Source: Cryptomeria japonica (taxonomy: Eukaryota > Streptophyta > Pinopsida > Cupressales > Cupressaceae). Taken from it: a DNA stretch of 64,000 nucleotides. The notes below the pieces were generated by a model that had not been told where the DNA came from, did not search any database, and worked only from the letters and a program-made list of their open reading frames with translations. Location: contig NC_081410.1 of the NCBI RefSeq assembly GCF_030272615.1, positions 255,921,533-255,985,532 of the forward strand. Reading direction: 5' to 3'. The position numbers were made by a program, and so were the translations under genes. Positions 34,914 through 46,740 of the stretch are shown one piece after another (the first letter of the stretch is position 1; every line of letters starts with the position of its first letter).

Positions 34914-37900
34914 TATTGGTATTATGGATGTGTTGCATTGGTTTTGTCATTGATGTCAACACTTATCCTTCTGGAGATCTACATTGTTGATTTGGCACTA
35001 TGGTTATATTGGTTTAATGTTGAGCCGGCACATTGTGTTCACTAGCAAGGTTAGTGACTTATGCACAGTCACCAGTATATGCTCACCAGCAGGTTATATG
35101 GTTCACCAGTACTGATGATGACTTGTTATCATCTGAAGATCACTTGATTATGTCAAAGACATGTTTTGGATACTTGGTTTTGGTGTTTTGGTTATTGGTC
35201 TAATCAGGTTGACATATTTGTTGTTACAAGTAGATTGGTCTAGGTTATGGACCTGTATACGTTATCTATTCCAGAGCAGTATGACACGTTATGGAGATGA
35301 TTTATTGATTGGATATTGTTGTAAATGTATTGAGCCGACATGTTTTATTGCATCAAGACTTATTTGTAATTGATTTAATTATAATATTCTTAGTGAGCTG
35401 ACCTACACATTTGGTCTTAGGTTTTGTATATATGTAAGATCTCATTTATGAGATGAAGGCATGGTTATGGTGTGGAAGTGTGGTATGGTATTGTAACTTG
35501 GTATGTATGAATATTCAAGATCATATGAGCATATCATAGAGCGAATCAAGAAAACATCATTTGAAGGTTCAAGGAAGGTTTGAAGGTGTTTATTAGAGCT
35601 TAAACCGGTACTGAATCCAACATTGGAGATGTTATTTTGAGTAGTACATTATCATTGGATTTAACCATCCAATTGTGTAGTCAATGTGGCTCCTAATTTG
35701 TGATTGAACAGTGAACTCTAGGCGGTTGGCCTTTCTGTATGTGCAGACCCCATTTGTATACACATACTATCTGCAGTAGTATCATCTGATTGTGGGTAAG
35801 GTTTCCCACTGCGGTTGGCCTTTATGTACGTTAGGAAATAGGAAATCATCACAAGACAAGATAAACATACTAATCATTCAATCACAAGAACTCATTGCAA
35901 TGATCTATCCTAAACACATTCAATAGAGACATGAAATAAAAACATTCAAAACTAGAAATTAAGCAAACCAAAGGTATGATTTGAATGCTCCTTCATGCGG
36001 CTCCATTGTTCTTCTTTCCTCTTCAAATGGTTTGGTTGTGGATCTCACCTACAAGTGCACACACATAATTGAAAGCAAGTAGACAAGATTATTGATCAAG
36101 AGTACTCGAAATGTGATTGACTAGAAATTCGATAATCTGATTACCAATTAGCTTTGGTTGATGAAGATCATCCAATTTATAGAAGAATTGGAGAGATGAC
36201 AAGATTAGCATGATTCAATTCAAATGGAAATTGCAAATCAATTATGTCAATTATGACAAATTATGCACTTTTTATGCAAAATTTGTTGATTGATGATTTA
36301 TGACAAATTATGACAACTTCTATGTCAAAATTGATTGATTGTCAATTATGACAAATTTATGACAAATTTCTATGTCAAAAATTGATTGATTGTCAATTAT
36401 GACAAATTATGACAAATTTCTATGTCATTTCCATGAATTTAGGAGAGAAATAGGAGGAAATTGAAATTAGGAATTAGAAAATTAAGAAATTAGAAAATTA
36501 AGAAATTAGGAAATTAGAAATTAGGTAAATTAATTAATAATTTGTCATTTATTAATTAATTCACAAAGAGGAATAATTAGCCAATTTAATGAACATTTAA
36601 TTGTGACAAGAAGACTTAGGATAAATAAATAATTTATTAATCCTAAAGGAGGAAATGACAAACCAGGTTAAATGATGAAATCATAAAACCCTAGAGGACG
36701 AATTAGCAATGCGAGAATGACAATTAGGTCTTGATGAAAGATAATTGATATCGATTCGATTTGATTTTGGATTGATAAATGACCAATGTGATAAATGATT
36801 TGATTGAGAAAATGCACCAATTGAAGAGGAACAATGACAAATTGATCCAAATTGACATAATTGAGACAAACAACGATCGATGACAAATCGATCGCAAAAT
36901 GACAAGATCGAACAAGAGGACAAGAATTGATGACAAAATAAATTACAAAACGACAATATTGAAAATGACCACGATCGATGACAAATCGATCGCAAAATGA
37001 CAAGATCGAACATGACAACGACCGATGACAAATCGATCATTAAACGACAAGATTGAAAATGATAAGGATTGATGATAAATCGATCGCCAGAGGACAAGAT
37101 TGACAAGAGGGCAACAATCGATGACAAATCGATCGCAAGATTGACAGGAGGACAAAACCCTAATTAGGATTGACAATGTCCAAAATAATGACAAATGAGC
37201 ATGCACATTGATGCAATAAGATAAGATCGATCATGACTGGAGATTGTTGTCGACAAGACCAAATTCGAAGGCGAGATGAATGAGGAATGTAGAAGAATGA
37301 CTCGATGCTCGCAAATGATAAAGACCAAGTACGAATCATAGGAGAAATGTTAATGTGACGCAAAAACCTAAAATGAGGCAATGCGCAAATGTTAAAGTAT
37401 GACTTCGCAAGCATTGACCATTTTTAGGTGTCTACAGATTGGTCTAGGTTATGGACCTGTATGCGTTATCTATTCCAAAGCAGCATGACATGTTATGGAG
37501 ATGATTTATTGATTGGATATTGTTGTAAATGTATTGAGCCGACATGTTTTATTGCATCAAGAATTATTTGTAATTGATTTAATTATAATATTCTTAGTGA
37601 GCTGACCTACACATTTGGTCTTAGGTTTTGTATATATGTAAGATCTCATTAATGAGATGAAGGCATGGTTATGGTGTGGAAGTGTGGTATGGTATTGTAA
37701 CTTGGTATGTATGAATATTCAAGATCATATGAGCATATCATTGAGCGAATCAAGCAAACATCATTTGAAGGTTCAAGGAAGGTTTGAAGGTGTTTATTAG
37801 AGCTTAAACCGGTACTGAATCCAGCATTGGAGATGCTATTTTGAGTAGTACATTATCATTGGATTTAACCATCCAATTGTGTAGTCAATGTGGCTCCTAA

Positions 37901-38267
37901 TTTGTGATTGAATAGTGAACTCTAGGTGGTTGGCCTTTCTATATGTGCAAACCCCATTTGTATACACATACTATCTGCAGTAGTATCATCTGATTGTGGG
38001 TAAGGTTTCCCACTGTGGTTTTTTCCCTTACAGGGTTTCCACATCAAAAATATATGTGTTATATTTTGTGAATGTTGTTTCTCTTTCTCTTTCATGCATT
38101 AAGTTTCACAGGTATTGATATTAACTGATAATCTGTTAATCAGCATTAAGTTTGGTTTACCGGTAATAAGTATTAAGTTGGATTAAGTTGGATTAAGTTA
38201 TAATTGGGTTGAAATTCATTGACAACTGATTCACCCACCGTCTCAGTTGTCCTTCTGGTTCCTAACG
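34914..38267 (+). repeat. copia 2 3' LTR, interrupted and partly duplicated
   Basis: LTR sequence runs 34914-35815, is broken by unrelated DNA (about 35825-37436), then restarts at 37437 from GATTGGTCTAGG, a point already present at 35235, and runs to 38267. So 35235-35815 and 37437-38015 are near-identical copies. The end CCTAACG shows a CA to CG change. Confidence 0.82.
35825..37436 (-). mobile_element. foreign segment in copia 2 3' LTR, probably a gypsy-type LTR
   Basis: The plus strand begins TGTACG and ends GGTGTCTACA. Read on the minus strand it starts TGTAGACACCTAAAAATGG, like the starts of the gypsy LTRs in this window. It contains two tandem-repeat zones: TATGACAAATTTCTATGTC-like units at 36240-36430 and GATCGATGACAAATCGATCG-like units at 36845-37140. 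There is no 5-bp target duplication; instead 580 bp of host LTR are duplicated. Short minus-strand frames here come from the repeats and are not genes. Confidence 0.5.
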
Positions 38268-38272
38268 TAGAA
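38268..38272. repeat. target site duplication of copia 2, right copy (TAGAA)
   Basis: Exact repeat of 29265-29269. Confidence 0.85.
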
Positions 38273-38739
38273 TGGTTTCTCAAATTGTCTTTTATGTTTG
38301 TCACTTGAAGATAGGTCAATGGGGAGATTGTTAAATTTATTTGTTGAAGGGTTTGGGGGAGCTCTATGAATCACTAAACACTTTCTTATCATTAATGAGA
38401 TTTGTGGTAATTTTTTCTTTATTGAGAGGTATAAATATTTATAGCTTCTCTCATTAAAACTTCCAAAACATATTTGTTTTTGCTAATTCACATGGTTTGA
38501 TGGTGCAAGAGCACACTAGGGACCTAGGTTTGGCCAAAACAGTCAAAATTTGAGATTTTTGTTTTTTTTGTGTTTTCATCCTTGGCCCAAATTCACTTTT
38601 CTTTGATATGAGATTATTTATGTTCACAACAAATCCTGTGTGAAATCAAATTTTTCATATGACTTCTTTAATAATATTGCTTTGTTGGTCTGTTAATAAC
38701 CAAGGAAGCACACTTATATTAATCTAGTCTCCATGGCTA
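38273..38739. other. unassigned AT-rich stretch
   Basis: It follows copia 2 and precedes the recognisable transposase remnant. It may be the 3' part of the CACTA element, but I see no frame or terminal CACTA motif. Confidence 0.4.
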
Positions 38740-39385
38740 TTTGATTGAATCATATTCTTCATTGCATGATTGGAATCATGAATGTCACTACAGATTGTAT
38801 CAATTTTTTTTGGTCATGCCTTCCATCCAATATTTTCCATAATGTCTTTGTTATATTCTTTCCAATATGCATAGTATCAAACAAATGCACAATTTGTAAC
38901 TGCTCGTAGTAGGGCAACCTACTAAATTTTTGGGGATAACTTTTTTGTCCCTTAGGAAGGTGTTCATTATGCCTTGATGACCTTCATGATCATCAATCAC
39001 ATCATCAGTAAACAAAACACAATAGAAAATATGTTTTATGACATAAACCATTAGATAGAATGGCATTACCTTGACGATTAATTCTATTATATTCCAACTT
39101 CCACAGGTGAGGTGTCATTCTTCATGGCTTTGATGTATTCTCTTCTTTCCCATTGAAAAGATGTTTTTTAGTATTTCGATACTTATAATTTTTATGGAGA
39201 AAGTACCTATACTCATCAAACACTTGCTTTCCTAAACTTTTTGAATGACGAGATTTCATCTTTGGACCACAAACTGGACATGCACATTTTCCCTTTGTTT
39301 GAAGACCTACAAGATAATGTATAATTGGATTAAATATGTTAATTTTTTTAATTATAATTATCATGCACAACTTGAACACTATAAC
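38740..39385 (-). pseudogene. CACTA TNP2-like transposase, downstream part
   Basis: Minus strand. VGLQTKGKCACPVCG (about 39300), GKQVFDEYRYFLHKNYKYR and KKHLFNGKEENTS match the well-conserved core of En/Spm TNP2 transposases (the Transposase_21 family). Further on, QLQIVHLFDTMHIGKN (38850-38900) matches their LHNLDVMHIEKN block. Stops and frame changes interrupt it. Upstream exons lie at 51079-52675; gypsy B (39386-51073) was inserted between, with TSD ATAAC. The protein would cut and join CACTA element ends in the nucleus; this copy is dead. Confidence 0.82.
39381..39385. repeat. target site duplication of gypsy B, left copy (ATAAC)
   Basis: ATAAC precedes TGTAGACACC and recurs at 51074-51078. 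Confidence 0.92.
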
Positions 39386-40157
39386 TGTAGACACCCAAAA
39401 TTGTCCAGTCTAATTAAATAAATATTTTATTTATTTAATTATCTAAGCTTAATTCTTCTATTAATTAAATAAATCTTTATTTATTTAATTAATTCATTTA
39501 TCCTCTTCTAGCCTTATTTCTCATTTAAATAAATACATTTATTTATTTAAATTATCCTTTTCCTAAATTAAATATCTTATTTATTTAATTATCCCACTTC
39601 TTCTATTAATTAAATAAATCTTTACTTATTTAATTAATTCATTAACCTTTTCTACCTATGACACATGTCATTCATCTCTTAATTCATACACTACCTACCC
39701 CTCTTATTATTTTATTATTTCTTTTACCTACCCTCTAATCATAGCCGACCTCCTTTTACACCTCTCAATCTTATCCCTCCATTTCATATAGTGTCTTCTA
39801 TATAAAGAGATGCTTCCTTCATTATCAAACCCTAACCAATCATTCTAACTACTTGATCAATTGACTACACTACGATCCTACTTGCAACCACATTCCGTTC
39901 TTTGTTGAGCTCTTGTGCACACATAAAATCTGAGAGCAAATATATCAAGCAAGATCAATGGAGATAGGAAGAATGGAGATCAAAACCCTATTGGACATGT
40001 GATGGTATAATCTTTGTGATTTCATTTGATTTACATTGTCTTAGGTAATTTTCATATGTTATGGTGGATCTTTGTTGTTGTTAGGCTAGGATTTTGTGGT
40101 TGAATTCATTTAGCCTTTTAATATCATTATTATTGTTATCCATTTTCACCATATACA
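39386..40157 (+). repeat. gypsy B 5' LTR
   Basis: Starts TGTAGACACCCAAAATTG and ends CACCATATACA. Contains several TTAATTAAATAAATCTTTA-like units in its first 270 bp and a TATATAAAG box at 39799-39807 (TATATAAGG in the 3' LTR). Confidence 0.93.
39799..39807 (+). promoter_or_regulatory. TATA box in gypsy B 5' LTR
   Basis: TATATAAAG, conserved in the other LTR with one change; likely core promoter of the element. Confidence 0.6.
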
Positions 40158-40160
40158 TTT

Positions 40161-40178
40161 TGGCACGCCCGGTGGGAC
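40161..40178 (+). other. gypsy B primer binding site
   Basis: TGGCACGCCCGGTGGGAC lies three bases after the 5' LTR end, where the tRNA primer anneals. It is related to the gypsy A site. The tRNA is not identified. Confidence 0.65.
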
Positions 40179-42501
40179 TCTTGTCCCTTTTGTATTTAAC
40201 TTTTTTGTTGCAGATCTTGTGTTTTGAAGTTGCAGATCTGACGTTTTCGACAACATTTTGATATTCCCACGTCTACACACTTTCGGATCGCGTTTTTTAT
40301 TTTCTGGCATGTCTGTGACATCTAGAATTGCGTCTGTGTAATTGGCAATATTTTATTTTGCAGGTTTCGGTAAAGCGCGTTTGTGTTATTAAGTCGCGTC
40401 TGCGGTGTTTTTAGCCGCGTCTGTGTCTAGAAGTCGCGTCTGTGTTTTGGAGCCATGTCTATGTCTCACAGAACCACATCTACGTTAAGAAGTCGCGTCT
40501 GTATCGAGGGTAATCGCGTCTATGTTCACCGATTTTGAATTTTGAGTTATAAATTTAGTTTTGGTTTTTGCATTTAGGGTTTCAGATCTGGTTTATTTGG
40601 AGCTAACATTTTTAGATCTAGCTAATGAAATTGGTGCAGCTTGTCTTGAAAACAAAATCATTTGGTTGAAGGTCCCTATTTTCACAAAGTCTTTTGGATC
40701 TAAAATTTACCTAACTTGTGTGCTTTTAGAAAGGGGTGATTATATGAAACAATCCAAACTACTAACAACTCTTTGTTGCAGGTCCTTGGCAAGGGTTTTT
40801 GGATTTTTATTGTATGCCTTGTTTTCATAGACTAGCAAACACTTCCATTGGTGCACTAAAATTGAATCATTGTCTTTTGTGTCTTGAGCAATAGGCTCTT
40901 TTTATTTAATCTTTAGAGGGCCTGTCTTCTCGTGTGGTCATTAGGACTACTAGTGAGAAGAGAACGACCCAAGTGGTAGCGAGGAAAACCCACCTCTTTC
41001 GAACCACTATAAACAATTGTATTCATGGTGAAAACTATGGATAACGTGTGCTGATTAGTTCATACCGACACTATGTCTCCCCATAAACCCGTTTGATCAA
41101 ATTTATTTGATCAGTTGTAGGGCATAACCCCTATCGGCTAGGAGCCTTCTATATTTACAGAGCTGAAAGTGCCGCATGTATGGCCACACAAGTGGATGCC
41201 CTTAATAGCACCTTTTTGTTTTAGAATCCCAAATCCTTCTAGTTGTTGGGGCAGGAGGTCAGACCTCTGGTAGCGGCCCACACACATACGGTTCTTAGTA
41301 GAGATACAAAGTTTGCCACAGGGAGTTTTCATGGGGATTGATGCTTGGCTAACTCGAGAAGTGAGTGTCGAGGGTGGAGCTAGTGAGGTCAAGCATCTAA
41401 GTATCCACTCTGAATAGCGTAGCCTTGGGGGTAAAACCCCATGTGGGATCAACAACTATTGTCTTGGCTAGCCATAAGAATTGTGCTTGACTTATTTTAA
41501 ACATTCAAAACCTTCAAGACCAAATAGAAAAACATTGTGTCTTTTGTGTCTTCAAGTGTATGCAAAAACATTTTCACATCAAACAACACACTTTTCTTGG
41601 AGTCATTTTGCATCTAGACACTTGCAAACATTGGGTCTTCATCAACATTGTGTCCTCTTGTCACGAAAAATAGTCAAACAGTCAGATTTGGTCACAACAA
41701 AACGACTTCACAGATTGGAAAAAATTGCACAAATTTTGCAGAAACGCGTCTGTGTCAGACATAATAGCGTCTATGTTGTATAACCACATCTATGTTGTAT
41801 AACCGCGTCTGTGAAGGGCAGAAACGCGTTTGTGTTACCAAAATCAACATTGCGATTTGCACAAAATCTCAGCAACGCATCTGCATTGAACAGAACCGCG
41901 TCTATGTCAGGAAACCACGTCTGTGAAGTATACAGGTGCGTCTGTGTTCAGAATTGAAAAACTGTTATAGTCCAGCAAACAAACACAGTCAGTTTTGGAA
42001 TTCTTGAGCTTCCTAGGTCATTTCTCCAGGGTTTCATTTAGCATTCAACCTGTCTTTGGGTCTCACACAATCCATCATTGCTTTACACCTTACAATACAT
42101 TCACATTTGTCTAAACTTGAGTCAAAAGGTCACTTGCTTGTCCTCACTATACTTTGTCAACACACTACATACAACAACACTTTGCTAAGTGGTCCCTCAT
42201 CAAGGTTTCTTACCTTTGGGTCTCATTTGGTCTTACTTAGAGTCAAGGTCAACTTACCTCATCAAGAGAAACTATCCTCTCGTTGGAAGTCACACCTACT
42301 CTACTACATACATACTTGGTCTTACACTTGGGACATTGCAAGTACACCTCAGATTCATTTAGATTCCATCCAACTCTTGGTCTTCCATACTTTTTCCATT
42401 TTCATCTAGTCTCACACATCTCGGTCAATACCTAGTTCATGGTTGAAACCCGTCTTTAAAAATTTAGGAGAGAAACTAAAGAGGCTCAAGAGTCTGCAAA
42501 C
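40179..42501 (+). other. gypsy B leader with two clusters of a CGCGTCTGTGT motif
   Basis: Noncoding leader. Cluster one (about 40265-40540) and cluster two (about 41740-41955) together hold about 20 copies of (A/G)(C/T)CGCGTCTGTGTT, spaced roughly 15-50 bp. Examples are at 40414, 40433, 40492, 41743, 41801 and 41936. Variants are mostly CpG changes (CACATCTATGTT, CATGTCTATGTC). Between the clusters are about 1.2 kb without repeats or a supported frame. Confidence 0.8.
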
Positions 42502-44490
42502 ATGAGTTCTTATGAGTATGATAATGATATCTTTTTCAATTCTGATCATACTACATTACCTGACATGGATGCCTATAGAAACATTCCAAATGTTGAGAAC
42601 ATGGACACTACAAACAACAATGATACACACAATGACACTATGGATAACTTTTCAGTACATTCAATAGATGTGGAAGAATCCATTATGAATCCCCATTTCA
42701 ATCGATTGGTTGAGGAAATAATGAGGAGGGATAGACAATACTTCTTACAAATGATGGCACAAAGTGGAGCGAAGATACCTCATGATTTTGACATGTCTTA
42801 AATAATGGAAAATCGACCTTTGCAACAAACTCACTCCAACATGGATCAAAGAAGGCCTAATAGTGGAGGCAATAGAGGACCACATATGGTACCTGAATCA
42901 CCATCATCTTTGTTTCAAAAACTAGAGGTCCCATACACACATGGTCAAGCATATGATACTCACCTTCGCAAACCATTATGGAAGTCTTATGCAGAAAGAT
43001 ATGCTCAATCACATACCAATGCTAAGGATCAACCACCAAAGCAATTGGATATTCAAAGGCATGCTCAAAATTTGGACACAAGGAAACCTCGTGTCAAATT
43101 TGGGGGCAACACATTAGAACATGACATGCCTATAGAGTATGGTATACATGGACAAAATAGATATTGTGTTCCTCAACATGAATCTATACCAAGTGGTCCA
43201 TATACATAGCATCATTATAGACCTCCTCCATATGAACATGTGTATGATCAATATCATCCATATATGCAACATGCACCTCCTCCAATTGGTGCCTCAAGCA
43301 TGGGGTATGGTCCAAGAAGTAGATCTCCATCTAAGAGCAATTTAGAGCAACAAATCAGGGACTTACAAAAGAAAATGGAGGACATAAATACACCAAAGCC
43401 AACATACACAATGAGAGACATATGTCCCTATCCATTTGACAAAAGCATTCCAATTCCTCCATTTCCTACACACTTTGTGATGCCTAAGTTTGATAAGTAT
43501 AGAGGAAAAGGGGATCCTAAGGCACACATAAGACAATTTTTCATAGCTTGCATTGAGGTAGCTTCAGAAGAGACATATTTGATGAGATTATTCCCACAGA
43601 GCCTAGGTGATCAAGCTATGGAATGGTTCTCCCAACTTCCACCTGGAATTAAGTCATGGGGTGACTTAGTAGAGGCATTTATCCAACATTTCTCCTACAA
43701 CATAGAGACAGACATATCAGTCACTACTTTGTGCAACACCAAGAAAAAAGATGGAGAGTCTTTTTATCATTTTTACAAAGATGGAGGAATCTAGCTAGCA
43801 GATACTCTTGTGAAATCCCACAAAAACAAATGGTAGAAATGCTCACCTCGAATGTTAACAAAGAGATTGGCTATGATCTAAGGAAAGCTTGTTTGTCCAC
43901 CTTCAAGGACATTATTGAAAAAGGCTTAGCAATAGAAAAGGTCTTGATTGAACAAGGAGTCTTTAAGATATTCAAGGAAAACAAAGATGACTTTAAGGGA
44001 AACAACAAACTGAGATTTTGGAACAAAAACAAGAACATAGTCAATGATGGTGTTGTTGATGCCAACATAGTGCGACCCAAATTCATCTTTTCAGGATCAA
44101 GTTCTACAAACAATCAAGTGAATACTCAAACAAATTTCAGATCACGAAGGAAGTACACCCCATTAGGAGAACCACTTGAATCAGTTTTCAAAAAGCTAGT
44201 GGCAAACAAGGTAATCACAGTTCCAGATTTTCCTCCATATGAACCAAAGGTCAAACCAAATTGGTGGAATGATGATGAGTATTGTGAATTTCATAAGAGC
44301 AAAGGTCATAAGACAAGAAATTGTCATTGACTGAAGAACATCATACAAGATCTCATTGATAGAGGTGATATTGAAATTGAGGGAGATTCGTCTAATCAAG
44401 AACATGAGATGTTTAAGGAACCATTCCCAAAACATGACAAGGGAAAAGCTAAAGCCATAGAGGATCAAACCAATTATACCAGAGCATCCT
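42502..44490 (+). pseudogene. gypsy B gag
   Basis: ATG at 42502 (MSSYEYDNDIFF) starts a gag frame running to about 43790 with two stops (42799 TAA, 43207 TAG). After a one-base deletion near 43770 it runs in another frame to 44330, a TGA, and on to 44490. The capsid domain holds MPKFDKYRGKGDPKAHIRQF and MRLFPQSLGDQAMEWFSQLP (43480-43640). The nucleocapsid finger is CEFHKSKGHKTRNC (44283). The N-terminal third is rich in Asn, Gln, His and Pro. The blocks match gypsy A gag on the minus strand at 12200-14035. Few lesions fit its youth. Confidence 0.9.
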
Positions 44491-44639
44491 AAAACTATGA
44501 TTCAACCATCAATCACATCTCGATGGACAATTATGTCTCTACCATTATCATCGAGGACAAAACGTCTGAGAATTCTACCCGGAGACCCAAGATTGTCCTA
44601 AAAAGTGTTGGATCTTCTTCCGAACCTACCTCTGAATGT

Positions 44640-45308
44640 CATGTTACAACTCGCTGAGGTAAATTCACTTTGCAGAGTGCTCCAGCCAAGAACACCACTT
44701 CCTCATCAACCAAACCTGAGTATGACCTTGTAGAACAGTTAGGGAAGACACCCGCGCTCATCTCCATCCTTGAGCTATTACACATATCCCCCACTCATAA
44801 AGCCATTCTTGATAAAATCTTGAAAGATATTGTTGTTCCTACTGATCTGAACATGGACTAGTTTCAAGCCATGGTGGGATACCTTTCCATTCCACACTCC
44901 CTTACATTCACAGAATCCAATGACGCCTTCATAAGTTAGCCACATAATGCACCACTACACATTGAAGCCTTCATTCACAAACATCAAATAAAACGAGTCC
45001 TGATAGATGGAGGAGCAGGTCTAAACATTTTTACATTGAGCACAATTAAACAATTGGGATATTCTGATAAAGCTGTGAATTCTTCAAACAAAATTACTAT
45101 CAAAGCATATGATGATGAAGAACGTTCATCCAAAGGCACAGTCACCTTGCCTCTCAGAGTTGGGCCAGTTACAAAGGATGTGGTTTGTCAAGTCCTAGAC
45201 CTGGATCTCACATACAATATATTGTTAGGACGTCCATGGATTCATGAGATGAGCGCAGTCCCATCTACATATCATTGATGTATCAAGTTCCCACACAATG
45301 GAGTTGAA
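44640..45308 (+). pseudogene. gypsy B protease
   Basis: Retropepsin-like protease that would cut the polyprotein. EYDLVEQLGKTPALISILEL begins the region (44715). HIEAFIHKHQIKRVLIDGGA with the DGGAG active-site loop is at about 45008, then KITIKAYDDEERSSKG and [12 protein letters not shown] (45220). Stops interrupt at 44860 (TAG), 44936 (TAG) and 45278 (TGA); otherwise the frame is constant into the next open frame. The matching region of gypsy A is at 2270-2869 plus 11885-12109. Confidence 0.85.
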
Positions 45309-46553
45309 GTGACCGTCAAAGCTGATCCAAATCCATTCATATATTGCAACAATCTACGACCTAGATCAGAAATAACAATCCCAGTCAATCGACAAGCTAT
45401 TCCTTCTTCAGCATATGTGGATCCAGAATCCTTGAAAGCTTCTACATCAAAACAAGCAGAGCACAAAGAAAAATTCAAGATTAAAGACATGGGATGTGGT
45501 GAGTATATTTTTCATGTTGATCAACTCCCACTATCTCCTAACACATTTTGTCAACAGGAACAATCTACAAGCAATATGCAAGACCAAGGAATTGGGTGTG
45601 AACCACCTAGTGTTGTGGCTACTGAGTCTGAATGCAAATCTCCTCTACTGGTGCAAGCATCTCTTGATATCAATAATCCTAAGAGTGGTTTCAGTGAAGA
45701 ATCTATTGAATTTATTGCCAGCCCTCTTGAGAACTCACATAGCCTTACCATTTCATCCACTCATTCCATTTCCACTCCACTTCCAGACTTGGATCAACAA
45801 GAATCACAAAAGCCCTTACTAATTGGGGATGAAAAATCAAGATTTGAAAAGAAAAACCTAAAAGTCAAAAATAAAGAAAAGTCCTTTAGTCCAAATCAAA
45901 ATCAAAAGCTACTAGAATCCACAAAAATCAAGGTCAAGGATAAAAATCCTATGAAAGAAAAAGAGCAAGAGTTGATCTCCCCTAATATCAAAATAACTGG
46001 GGGCAAAAGCTCTAAAAATTCAAGTCAAAAAGCATACTTGTTGATCCTAAGTCTCCATTATGCTATCCTACTTTCACTTCTTTTCACAATCATAAGCCTT
46101 CATCACTCATCTACTTGTTCCACACATCCTTTCCCTTCTGGCGATACATCATGGACCTTTAATGGAGCTTCCTCGAAGGAATTTGTTATCAGGGATGCCC
46201 AAACTTCTTCAGGTGACACGCATATGGGCCTACATACTCCACACATTAGTAATTCTATCTCAGTTCCTTCATCAAGGAAGATAGTCACTCGAGATACACA
46301 TCATTCAGTCAAGGAACAATGCAGCTACAATCATAAAGTCAAGCCTCGCACATTTGAGGTAGGTGACTTAGTTCTCAGAGAAAATCCTAAAAATCAGCAA
46401 GACAAAGAGAAGGGCAAGTTCGAACCAAATTGGCTTGGTCCTTACATCATTACAGCAGCATATGGATCTGGGGCATATCAGCTCTCAACTACAGAAGGTG
46501 AACCTTTGGAGGATCCTTTCAACAGCATGCACTTTCACAGGTTCTACACATAG
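45309..46553 (+). CDS. gypsy B spacer fused to integrase C-terminal domain (414 codons, open)
   Basis: The longest intact frame in gypsy B, collinear with protease upstream. Residues 1-240 are spacer: polar, Ser/Lys-rich, with a run of KVKNKEKS-like charged repeats. Residues about 242-270 are strongly hydrophobic (AYLLILSLHYAILLSLLFTI), long enough to cross a membrane. Residues about 335-414 are the integrase C-terminal fold: KPRTFEVGDLVLRENPKNQQ, FEPNWLGPYIIT, SGAYQLSTTEGEPL, ending MHFHRFYT and TAG. Reverse transcriptase, RNase H and the integrase catalytic core that should come between are absent. Either a deletion happened to keep the frame, or this is an inherited feature of a non-autonomous family. 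Whether it is translated is unknown. Confidence 0.7.
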   Translation: MTVKADPNPFIYCNNLRPRSEITIPVNRQAIPSSAYVDPESLKASTSKQAEHKEKFKIKDMGCGEYIFHVDQLPLSPNTFCQQEQSTSNMQDQGIGCEPPSVVATESECKSPLLVQASLDINNPKSGFSEESIEFIASPLENSHSLTISSTHSISTPLPDLDQQESQKPLLIGDEKSRFEKKNLKVKNKEKSFSPNQNQKLLESTKIKVKDKNPMKEKEQELISPNIKITGGKSSKNSSQKAYLLILSLHYAILLSLLFTIISLHHSSTCSTHPFPSGDTSWTFNGASSKEFVIRDAQTSSGDTHMGLHTPHISNSISVPSSRKIVTRDTHHSVKEQCSYNHKVKPRTFEVGDLVLRENPKNQQDKEKGKFEPNWLGPYIITAAYGSGAYQLSTTEGEPLEDPFNSMHFHRFYT

Positions 46554-46559
46554 CTCTTT

Positions 46560-46740
46560 GGAATATCCTAATTCAAAAAATACAAAAAATTCAAAAATTT
46601 CAAAAATACAAAAAAAATCAAAAAATTCAAAAATACAAAAAATAATTAAAAAACAAAAAAATCGTTACTTGGTGAAAACCTGGCAAACAGGCGCCTTGTG
46701 ACACAAAAAAAAAATCAAAAAATCAAAAAAAAGTAAAGAG
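46560..46740 (+). repeat. A-rich TTCAAAAA/TACAAAAA repeats
   Basis: Irregular repeats of AAAAATTCAAAAATACAAAA after the integrase stop. They are followed by paired GAAAACC-GGC-GGCGCC phrases (46672-46800) that recall the intergenic region of other Tat-like elements. Confidence 0.7.

Larger units (their letters stand above)
29270..38267 (+). mobile_element. copia 2: Ty1/copia retrotransposon with a rearranged 3' LTR
   Basis: A 9.0-kb element flanked by TAGAA, with a 5' LTR, gag-pol region 30428-34587, polypurine tract and a 3' LTR that contains about 1.6 kb of foreign DNA and a 580-bp duplicated piece. Its protein is clearly related to that of copia 1 in all domains but is not the same family: the LTRs differ. 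The first 230 bp of its LTRs differ at about 8% of sites by eye, making it the oldest of the three elements that can be compared. Confidence 0.88.

Noticed and set aside
36668-37414. Overlapping minus-strand frames of 70-148 codons
   Set aside because: They lie on tandem GATCGATGACAAATCGATCG-type repeats, are open in several frames and show no domain.
35825-37436. A clean LTR insertion with its own target duplication
   Set aside because: The ends look LTR-like, but flanking five-base words do not match; the flanks instead share a 580-bp duplication.
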